From Tanytarsus gracilentus (Eukaryota > Arthropoda > Insecta > Diptera > Chironomidae), in assembly GCA_038502055.1 (NCBI GenBank), contig JAXRKN010000044.1, positions 2,886,001-2,950,000 of the forward strand: DNA of 64,000 nt, read 5' to 3'. Shown here piece after piece: positions 11,380 to 19,560 of the stretch. Made by a program: the position numbers and the translations under genes. The notes under the pieces are model-generated. The model saw only the letters and a program-made list of their open reading frames with translations. It was not told where the DNA came from and made no database searches. Position 1 is the first letter of the stretch; every line of letters begins with the position of its first letter.

Positions 11380-12568
11380 ATGAGTGAAAAAATAAAATTA
11401 ACAAAATTTAGTACGTTGCGTGGGTGAGGCTGCAAGATTCCTCAGGATGTGCTCAACAAGTTTATATCAAAAGTTTATCACACATCCGATGATCAAAATG
11501 AACAAAATAATGAAGATTCCATTGGTAAAAATTTTAACCAAAAAGTTTTTTTTCGCAAAATTCAATGTTTTGTGTCATTTACAGGAATCGGTCTCGATTC
11601 ATCCATAATTCCATTGAAAAACAAAAATTTATATCTCGTTCAATCCGTCGATTTCTTTTATCCACTTTGCGATGATGCCAAATTAATGGGTGAGGAAAAA
11701 TTTAACAATAAAATTTATTTTACTAATTTCATTTAAATTTAAATCAGGCAAAATCGCCTTCGCTAATGTCGTCAGTGACATCTACTCGTGCGGTGTCGTT
11801 CATATTGATGAGCTCAAAATAATTTTAAGCATTCCGGAGGAGTTGAGTGACGATGAGAAGCAACAGGTTGCCGATGACATTATTGAAGGTTTTCGTGAGT
11901 CAGCAAAACCCGTTAAAATAAAACTCACAATTGAGAGGATGAACATAAATCCTTGGTGTATGATTGGTGGAATCGCGAGCGCTGTTTGTACGAAAGATGA
12001 AATAATTTTTCCAACAAAAGCTGTCGCTGGAGATTCTTTGATCCTCACAAAGCCACTTGGCGTTCAACTAGCAACAAATGCCCCAATTTGGATGGAAGAA
12101 GAATCTGAAAATTGGAAAAAGTTGAGTGAATTTTTGACTAAATCTGACATTCTAGAAGCATACTCGAAAGCTCTGAAATCCATGATGACTTTAAATCATC
12201 TCGGAGCTAAATTAATGCATAAATATGAAGCGCATTGTGCCACTGATGTCACTGGATTTGGTCTCGTTGGTCATGCTGAGAATTTATTACTTTTCCAAGA
12301 AGCTGAAGTTGATTTTGTTATAAATTCAATGCCAATAATCAAGAATGTTAAAAAAATGGCCGAAATTCTCAATCGACTCCAAAAATTAAATACTGGAAAA
12401 ATGGTCGAGACATCCGGTGGATTGCTGCTCAGTCTTCCATCGAGTAATGCACAAAGTTTTTGTAATGAATTTTCAGCAATTTCCGGTGATGATTGTTGGA
12501 TTGTTGGACACGTTGTTGAAGGCAGCCGCAAAGTAATTTTTGATAATGCAGAAATAATTGAAGTTTAA
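11380..12568 (+). CDS. SPS2: selenophosphate synthetase 2, selenoprotein, copy 1
   Basis: SPS2 makes selenophosphate from selenide and ATP, the selenium donor for selenocysteine. Three exons are read: 11380-11524, 11585-11689 and 11748-12568, total 356 residues, all GT-AG and in phase. Near the N-terminus the frame reads STLRG, then TGA (11425-11427), then GCKIPQ. This is the family's catalytic loop, where the position is Sec or Cys in active enzymes. Downstream are the ATP-binding DFFYP and GKIAFANVVSDIYSCGV, the central NPWCMIGGIAS, and ATDVTGFGLVGHAENL, typical of the AIRS-type fold. A SECIS follows in the 3' UTR, which supports selenocysteine decoding rather than a nonsense mutation. It converges on an EcKL pseudogene. 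SPS1-type stop readthrough is the alternative but would not explain the SECIS. Confidence 0.94.
11425..11427 (+). other. SPS2: in-frame UGA selenocysteine codon of SPS2 copy 1
   Basis: Codon 16 is TGA, with CGTGGG before and GGCTGC after. The open frame on both sides matches SPS exactly at the catalytic Sec/Cys position. Confidence 0.92.
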
Positions 12569-12610
12569 ATTTTATTTTTCAATGGAATTAAAAAATTCGT
12601 AAAATTTAGA

Positions 12611-12686
12611 AATTTGATAACCTATGAATGACAAACACTAAAGGTCGACAAGACACGTGCTTGACAGGATGATTTTTATTGAATTT
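12611..12686 (+). promoter_or_regulatory. SECIS element of SPS2 copy 1
   Basis: Folding by eye gives the full SECIS plan. Helix I is ten contiguous pairs between 12611-12620 and 12676-12685. The non-Watson-Crick core is AUGA at 12624-12627 against GGAU at 12667-12670 (U-U, G-A, A-G, then A-G). Helix II runs from 12629-12638 to 12657-12666 with eight of ten positions paired. AAA lies at 12640-12642, 12 nt after the AUGA. A short GTC/GAC ministem tops it, as in form 2 SECIS. It lies 42 nt after the stop codon and before an AATAAA at 12706-12711. Confidence 0.85.
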
Positions 12687-12705
12687 GTAAACGAGAGAAT
12701 TTTTC

Positions 12706-12711
12706 AATAAA
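12706..12711 (+). terminator. polyadenylation signal for SPS2 copy 1
   Basis: AATAAA about 20 nt downstream of the SECIS and 138 nt after the stop codon. Confidence 0.6.
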
Positions 12712-12765
12712 TTTTAAAATTTATACTAATTTTTATTATTATTAAAAAAAGTTCAAAAATTATTT

Positions 12766-14041
12766 TTAAACTACAATAAATTCGTCAATCAATTCTGTCA
12801 AAAGTTCAGTAACTCGATCTCGATAGTAATCGACTTTAAAAGCTTTTACACAAACTTCTTCGCGACATTGACATAGAAATTTTTCGTACTCTTCGGATGA
12901 TTGATAAACTTCATATGCAAGTTCATCGGGCAGAATTAAGTGAGCGAAAATTGTCGCTTCAATCAGTCCAGCAATTTTAAATTCTTCGAAGCTTTCAAAA
13001 ATTTCATCGCGAGAAAGAGCTTTTAAGTTTATGTTGTGAGCTTTAAGTTCACTTTCGATTTGATTGCAATAAATGTTGAGAATTTCATTCACGTGGTGCT
13101 TGCGAAAATCTCTAGATGATGAAACGAAGATAAATGTTGCCAAATCCATGACAGGTGGTGCATAGCGCGTGAGTTGGAAGTCGATAATTTTACACTCAAT
13201 AGGCTTTTCTTCATCATATTTGAACATCAAATTGTTAATCCATAAATCTCCATGACATAAAACATTTCGATATTTTTTTGACGGTTCAACAAGTTCAAGA
13301 AGCTTTAAGCAGATTTGTGGAAATTCCGATTGAATTTTTTTAATACTTGGAGAATTTTTGTACTTGGGAATTAATTCGATTAGTTTTGTTAGAACTTTGA
13401 CTCCATTTGCAAAACTGATACCTCGAATGCTTTGAGGATCTTTTGGATAAGCCAGTTCTTTTAATTTCCCAACATTTTCCGCAGAAAATTTTCCATTCTT
13501 TTCCTCATAAATAACAAATGACGCATGCATTGAGGCAATGTAACGAGTTGCGAGCTTTAAAGAGAAGATTTTTTCATTTTTTTGAAAAATAATCTTTTCT
13601 AAATTTATAAATTAATTTTTTACTTAATTATTTCACTCACCACATAAGATCAAGCAGCATCGGCAATTTCTCGACAATTTTAAAATCCTTCAATTTTTCG
13701 AGCACTATGAAGTTTTCATTTTTTACAATCAAGCATTTTACAGCCCATTTTAATGATGACAGCGGTTGGAGTTTGGTGATAAAACTTTTATAAATTTCAA
13801 TCTCACGCACAAAAAATCCAGTTTGAGTAATAATTTCTAGACGTTTCTGATGTCTTGGAACTGTTTTGAGGAAAAATTCATATGATCTCGAATCGGTGAT
13901 GACACTTAAAAAGAAATGATCTCCCCACAATCCCAAAATTTTGTCGCTCAATGGCAAAATTTCAAAGCTTTTAACAAATTTAAAATTTTCTCCTTTTAGA
14001 ATATTTAACACATCAAAATTTGTGATGTCGATTGCTTCCAT
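12766..14041 (-). pseudogene. ecdysteroid-kinase-like (EcKL/CHK) gene, copy 1, frameshifted
   Basis: EcKL proteins are aminoglycoside-phosphotransferase-fold kinases, some of which phosphorylate ecdysteroids or detoxification substrates. Two exons: 13641-14041 and 12766-13554. Exon 2 carries the catalytic LCHGDLWINNLMF (Brenner motif) and IIDFQLTRYAPPVMDLA, where the Asp binds metal. Compared with copy 2, exon 1 lacks 7 bp near 13647, so DLDHYV at its end is lost and the join to exon 2 (LATRYIASMHASF) goes out of frame. Exon 1 is 401 nt here against 408 nt (phase 0) in copy 2. No nearby GT donor restores the frame. Exon 2 itself is fully open to a stop at 12766-12768. The intact length would be about 398 residues, normal for the family. 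Confidence 0.82.
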
Positions 14042-14165
14042 GCTAATGAATGATACTGAGAAAAAAACACAGTTGGTAATTAGTTGCTTGTGTCAAAAAA
14101 AACATTTATCTTAAAAACTGTTTGCTCTTACTTATCAGGTGAAATGAGGTCAACGTAAATATTAT

Positions 14166-14295
14166 CAGAGATGGACAATTACGTTGAAATCTAATAAAAA
14201 TTACATTCGCATTCCATTACAAAAATTACATGTAACTAATTACATTTTCATACTACATTCATGTAATTTAAAAAATAATAAATTATCCATCTCTG
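14166..14295. mobile_element. 130-bp hAT-type MITE in unit 1
   Basis: Inverted ends CAGAGATGGACAATTAC and, on the other strand, CAGAGATGGATAATTT. The flanks are AATATTAT (14158-14165) and AATATTAC (14296-14303), an 8-bp target duplication with one later change. The same insertion is in unit 2, so it predates the segmental duplication. Confidence 0.75.
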
Positions 14296-14919
14296 AATAT
14301 TACGAAAATTTATGAATCACACCGAGGTTAACATAATATAAATTAAAAGGGCCTTAAACAATATTTCAAAAATTCAAGATTAAATTTATTTATAAATAAT
14401 TTAACTAAAACATCTTGATTTATTTTTTAAAATGATATGGAGCACGATCCTTTTATTTGAATATCTCTAACCATTTAATTGATTTTTGTCTTAAAAATTA
14501 TAATTGTTAAATTAACATTTTATTAGGTCGTTAATTAATTTTCACAAGTTGTTAATTTTAAACATAATTGATTGAAGTTTTAATCGATGTAAAATATTTT
14601 TCTGTTTCGATTCAAATTAAACGCATCAAATTTTTAAAAGCATAAAATCATTTAAAATTAATCTTCTCTAAAAACTAATTGATTTAGCTGTACTCTAATT
14701 TTCTGAGTACGGCTAAAAAACACATGACATAAATTTAAGAATAAAAATTAATTAAATTCACCAAATTTTATTCATCAATTTTTACTAACACAAAACTCAC
14801 TTGTAACGTATTTGAAAAATTCAAACAAGTATGTCCCATTTCATGAGTCATCCCCGAGTACCATAAAAATAATCAAGTGCCTATATCTATATCAGCTGAT
14901 TAAATTGAAGACAGCCAAA

Positions 14920-16108
14920 ATGAGTGAAAAAATAAAATTAACAAAATTTAGTACGTTGCGTGGGTGAGGCTGCAAGATTCCTCAGGATGTGCTCAACAAG
15001 TTTATATCAAAAGTTTATGACACATCCGATGTTCAAAATAAACAAAATAATGAAGATTCCATTGGTAAAAATTTTAACCAAAAAGTTTTTTTTCCCAAAA
15101 TTTAATGTTTTGTGTCATTTACAGGAATCGGTCTCGATTCATCCATAATTCCATTGAAAAACAAAAATTTATATCTCGTTCAATCCGTCGATTTCTTTTA
15201 TCCACTTTGTGATGATGCCAAATTAATGGGTGAGGAAAAATTTAACAATAAAATTTATTTTAATAATTTCATTTAAATTTAAATCAGGCAAAATCGCTTT
15301 CGCTAATGTCGTCAGTGACATCTACTCGTGCGGTGTCGTTCATATTGATGAGCTCAAAATAATTTTAAGCATTCCGGAGGAGTTGAGTGACGATGAGAAG
15401 CAACAGGTTGCCGATGACATTATTGAAGGTTTTCGTGAGTCAGCAAAACCCGTTAAAATAAAACTCACAATTGAGAGGATGAACATAAATCCTTGGTGTA
15501 TGATTGGTGGAATCGCGAGCGCTGTTTGTACGAAAGATGAAATAATTTTTCCAACAAAAGCTGTCGCTGGAGATTCTTTGATCCTCACAAAGCCACTTGG
15601 CGTTCAACTAGCAACAAATGCCCCAATTTGGATGGAAGAAGAATCTGAAAATTGGAAAAAGTTGAGTGAATTTTTGACTAAAGCTGACATTCTGGAAGCA
15701 TACTCGAAAGCTCTGAAATCCATGATGACTTTAAATCATCTCGGAGCTAAATTAATGCATAAATATGAAGCGCATTGTGCCACTGATGTCACTGGATTTG
15801 GTCTCGTTGGTCATGCTGAGAATTTATTACTTTTCCAAGAAGCTGAAGTTGATTTTGTTATAAATTCAATGCCAATAATTAAGAATGTTAAAAAAATGGC
15901 CGAAATTCTCAATCGACTCCAAAAATTAAATACTGGAAAAATGGTCGAGACATCCGGTGGATTACTGCTCAGTCTTCCATCGAGTAATGCACAAAGTTTT
16001 TGTAATGAATTTTCAGCAATTTGCGGTGATGATTGTTGGATTGTTGGACACGTTGTTGAAGGCAGCCGCAAAGTAATTTTTGATAATGCAGAAATAATTG
16101 AAGTTTAA
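14920..16108 (+). CDS. SPS2: selenophosphate synthetase 2, selenoprotein, copy 2
   Basis: Same gene structure as the copy at 11380: exons 14920-15064, 15125-15229 and 15288-16108, 356 residues, with the selenocysteine TGA at 14965-14967. In exon 3 I count six nucleotide differences from copy 1 over 821 nt, two of which change the protein (Ser to Ala in LTKADILEAY, Ser to Cys in SAICGDD). Exon 1 carries a few replacements after KFISKVY (His to Asp, Asp to Val, Glu to Lys). No frameshift, premature stop or splice-site loss is seen, and the SECIS is kept. Both copies therefore look expressible. Whether this is a real recent duplicate or an assembly artefact needs read depth. Confidence 0.93.
14965..14967 (+). 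other. SPS2: in-frame UGA selenocysteine codon of SPS2 copy 2
   Basis: Identical context to copy 1: TTGCGTGGG, TGA, GGCTGCAAG. Confidence 0.92.
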
Positions 16109-16150
16109 ATTTTATTTTTCAATGGAATTAAAAAATTCGTAAAATTTAGA

Positions 16151-16226
16151 AATTTAATAACCTATGAATGACAAACACTAAAGGTCGACAAGACACGTGC
16201 TTGACAGGATGATTTTTATTGAATTT
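16151..16226 (+). promoter_or_regulatory. SECIS element of SPS2 copy 2
   Basis: Same fold as in copy 1, at an offset of 3540. The only difference in the fold is G to A at 16156 in helix I, which turns a G-U wobble into an A-U pair, so the stem is kept. An AATAAA follows at 16246-16251. Confidence 0.85.
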
Positions 16227-16305
16227 GTAAACGAGAGAATTTTTCAATAAATTTTAAAATTTATACTAATTTTTATTACTATTAAAAAAAGTTCAAAAAT
16301 TATTT

Positions 16306-17588
16306 TTAAACTACAATAAATTCGTCAATCAATTCTGTCTAAAGTTCAGTAACTCGATCTCGATAGTAATCGACTTTAAAAGCTTTTACACAAACTTCTT
16401 CGCGACATTGACATAGAAATTTTTCGTACTCTTCGGATGATTGATAAACTTCATATGCAAGTTCATCGGGCAGAATTAAGTGAGCGAAAATTGTCGCTTC
16501 AATCAGTCCAGCAATTTTAAATTCTTAGAAGCTTTCAAAAATTTCATTTCGAGAAAGAGCTTTTAAGTTTATGTTGTGAGCTTTAAGTTCACTTTCGATT
16601 TGATTGCAATAAATGTTGAGAATTTCATTCACGTGGTGCTTGCGAAAATCTCTAGATGATGAAACCAAGATAAATGTTGCCAAATCCATGACAGGTGGTG
16701 CATAGCGCGTGAGTTGGAAGTCGATAATTTTACACTCAATAGGTTTTTCTTCATCATATTTGAACATCAAATTGTTAATCCATAAATCTCCATGACATAA
16801 AACATTTCGATATTTTTTTGACGGTTCAACAAGTTCAAGAAGCTTTAAGCAGATTTTTGGAAATTCCAATTGAATTTTTTTAATACTTGGAGAATTTTTG
16901 TACTTGGGAATTAATTCGATTAGTTTTGTTAGAACTTTGACTCCATTTGCAAAACTGATACCTCGAATGCTTTGAGGATCTTTTGGATAAGCCAGTTCTT
17001 TTAATTTCCCAACATTTTCCGCAGAAAATTTTCCATTCTTTTCCTCATAAATAACAAATGACGCATGCATTGAGGCAATGTAACGAGTTGCGAGCTTTAA
17101 AGAGAAGATTTTTTCATTTTTTTGAAAAATAATATTTTCTAAATTTATAAATTAATTTTTTCCTTAATTAATTCACTCACCACATAATGATCAAGATCAA
17201 GCAGCATCGGCAATTTCTCGACAATTTTAAAATCCTTCAATTTTTCGAGCACTATGAAGTTTTCATTTTTCACAATCAAGCATTTTACAGCCCATTTTAA
17301 TGATGACAGCGGTTGGAGTTTGGTGATAAAACTTTTATAAATTTCAATCTCACGCACAAAAAAACCAGTTTGAGTGATAATTTCTAGACGTTTCTGATGT
17401 CTTGGAACTGTTTTGAGGAAAAATTCATATGATCTCGAATCGGTGATGACACTTAAGAAGAAATGATCTCCCCACAATCCCAAAATTTTGTCGCTCAATG
17501 GCAAAATTTCAAAGCTTTTAACAAATTTAAAATTTTCTCCTTTTAGAATATTTAACACATCAAAATTTGTGATGTCGATTGCTTCCAT
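16306..17588 (-). pseudogene. ecdysteroid-kinase-like gene, copy 2, with nonsense codons
   Basis: Exon 1 (17181-17588, 408 nt) is intact, ends DLDHYV at a GTGAGT donor and joins in frame to exon 2 (16306-17094). The catalytic LCHGDLWINNLMF and IIDFQLTRYAPPVMDLA motifs are kept. In exon 2 a GAA codon becomes TAA at 16525-16527 (after NEIFESF), removing about the last 73 residues, and a second stop (TTG to TAG) lies near 16338. The truncated product of about 325 residues would lose the C-terminal helical part of the kinase fold. Copy 1 is intact at both of these sites but broken at the end of exon 1. Confidence 0.82.
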
Positions 17589-17700
17589 GCTAATGAAAGA
17601 TACTGAGAAAAAAACAGTTGCTTTTGTCAAAAAAAAACATTTATATTAAAAGCTGTTTGCTCTTACTTATCAGGTGAAATGAGGTCAACGTAAATATTAT

Positions 17701-17818
17701 TAGAGATGGGCAATTACAATATAATCGAATAAAAATTACATTACAAAAATTACATGTAACTAATTACATTTTCATACTAAATTCACTTAATTTTCTAAAT
17801 TAAAATTATCCATCTCTG
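17701..17818. mobile_element. hAT-type MITE in unit 2 (same insertion as at 14166)
   Basis: Ends TAGAGATGGGCAATTAC and ATCCATCTCTG. The 8-bp flanks AATATTAT at 17693-17700 and 17819-17826 match perfectly, which fixes the target duplication. The interior is 12 bp shorter than the copy in unit 1. Confidence 0.75.
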
Positions 17819-17911
17819 AATATTATGAAAATTTATGAATCACACCGAGGTTAACATAATATAAATTAAAAGGGCCTTAAACAATATTTCAAAAATTCAA
17901 GATTAAATTTA

Positions 17912-18851
17912 GGTGCGCTTTTTTGGTATTTAGTATAATGTGAAATTTTTCTTGCCTGCTGATATATTATCGTACCTCGTTAGATTGGAAAAGAATAGCT
18001 TTATTTTAGACTGACTTTAAATTTTTTACTCGTCTCCTTCATGCTTAAAAATTAATTCAAAGCCTTGCTGGTAATTCCGGAGTGAATGCTTATAATTCCG
18101 GATAAATTTTAAAAATGATATAAAATCAAATTTGATAAAATCTTCATACTTTCTTGAGGAAGTGATTAATATGAAGGTTCTTTTTTTTTGGTTTTCTCTT
18201 TTTTTGTGGGAAATATTTGTTTTTTTTGGTTTTTTTTTCTTTTGGTGTGTGTGGGTTGGGGTTGTCCTCGTGTTTTTGGTTGTTTGTGGGTTTTTCGTGG
18301 GTGGTGTTCGGATTGTTCTGGAGTTTTCCTGTTGGATTCTTCTTGGGGTTGTTCCTCCGCTGTGTTTTCTCTTGTTTTTGAATATGTTTATCGGCGTGTG
18401 TTGGGGTTGGAGTTTTGGAAGCTTTTGTCTTTTATTCCTTTTTATCTCACTGCCACAAAGAGTCGCGCTCGTTTTTTCTGTTTTTTTCATTCTTTTGGAA
18501 AATGAAATTTATTGCCTCTAATGTGAATTTACTCGAATTATAGATTTACCGATTATGGTAATGTTAATTTTTAGTTTGTGGATATAAATTTATGTATAGG
18601 AATGGTTGATGAAGACCTTGTTTTAGGAAAAAGATGGAAAAATGTGTTATGATGAAAATTGGGATAAGTGAGTTTTTTTGGAAAATTAAAGTTTCTGGAA
18701 AGGCTTAGTTTGCTCTTTTCAAAATTGTCGGCATGACGTCCTTCAAACTTTAAGTCAAGTGTCAAGGTGTAAAATGCTTTGTTTTTAAAATACTGACGCA
18801 TTTAATTTTACTCCGGAATTATAAGCACTCCGGAATAACAAGCGTCCACCC
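17912..18851. mobile_element. 940-bp TA-flanked insertion, non-autonomous DNA transposon
   Basis: Comparison with unit 1 defines it exactly: TTTATTTATAAATAA there is split here into TTTA, the insert, then TATTTATAAATAA, so TA was duplicated (17910-17911 and 18852-18853). The ends are loosely inverted: GGTGCGCTT on the left and, on the other strand, GGGTGGACGCTT. A subterminal motif with ATTCCGGAGTG and CTTATAATTCCGGA occurs near 18070-18105 and inverted at 18812-18838. TA duplication suggests Tc1/mariner or pogo-like mobilisation. The interior is a T/G-rich, strand-skewed stretch whose open frames (18026-18521, both strands) look non-genic. Confidence 0.75.
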
Positions 18852-19152
18852 TATTTATAAATAATTTAACTAAAACATCTTGATTTATTTTTTAAAATGA
18901 TATGGAGCACGATCCTTTTATTTGAATATCTCTAACCATTTAATTGATTTTTGTCTTAAAAATTATAATTGTTAAATTAACATTTTATTAGGTCGTTAAT
19001 TAATTTTCACAAGTTGTTAATTTTAAACATAATTGATTGAAGTTTTAATCGATGTAAAATATTTTTCTGTTTCGATTCAAATTAAACGCATCAAATTTTT
19101 AAAAGCATAAAATCATTTAAAATTAATCTTCTCTAAAAACTAATTGATTTAG

Positions 19153-19560
19153 TTGTAAGATCTTTTTAATTGTTCTTTAATTAAGCCTTTTGATATTTTA
19201 TAAGTTTTGAAACTACAAAAAAATTATTCAGATAGTTGCAGTTAAATCTTTAAAGCTATGCTACTTCGTTTAATAATTTTTGTAAGTATTTTTCATATAG
19301 ACGGACTTGCATTGCAATAGTTTATCATAGTTTAAAAGTTATTTCTTCTTCCTCATATAACATCAAATTCATTAATTCACTGTATTCATATTTTTTGTGT
19401 TTATAAAAGACTAGCAATATGTCGATGGTCGTTCATAATCTTAGAGATATGTATGATGATACTTTTATAATTATTTTATGATATTAATTTAATTATTTAA
19501 AAATATTTCTTATCATCTTGGGCAATTCTAACAGTAAAGAATTCTAGGCTGAACGGTTAG
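19153..19560. other. 3' flank of the sarcoglycan gene
   Basis: Sequence between the duplication and the Scg-alpha stop codon, presumably including its 3' UTR on the minus strand. No other feature is seen. Confidence 0.4.

Larger units (their letters stand above)
11140..14687 (+). repeat. segmental duplication unit 1 (SPS2 + EcKL)
   Basis: First unit of a direct tandem duplication. It starts at CTGTACTCTAATTTTCTGAG and the same sequence restarts at 14688. The copies stay collinear (offset 3548, then 3540, then 3547 bases) except for small indels, among them an 8-bp difference just upstream of SPS2 and a 7-bp difference in EcKL. The unit includes about 240 bp upstream of the SPS2 start, so any proximal promoter was copied too. 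Confidence 0.95.
14688..19152 (+). repeat. segmental duplication unit 2, with a 940-bp insertion
   Basis: Second tandem unit. It ends at GATTTAG (19146-19152), the same sequence that ends unit 1 at 14687. The junction shares CTGTA / TTGTA with the left border of unit 1, a microhomology that fits replication- or end-joining-based tandem duplication. A 940-bp insertion at 17912-18851 is absent from unit 1. Confidence 0.95.

Noticed and set aside
11425..11427. TGA as a nonsense mutation making SPS2 a pseudogene
   Set aside because: The stop sits exactly at the family's Sec position in both copies, the flanking protein is fully conserved in both, and a SECIS follows the gene.
11800..12531. Minus-strand frames opposite SPS2 exon 3 (also 15340-16071)
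   Set aside because: Antisense shadows of the well-supported SPS2 coding exon.
18026..18521. 154- and 129-residue frames on opposite strands
   Set aside because: They lie within the 940-bp insertion in a strongly T/G-skewed tract and show no transposase motif or other domain.
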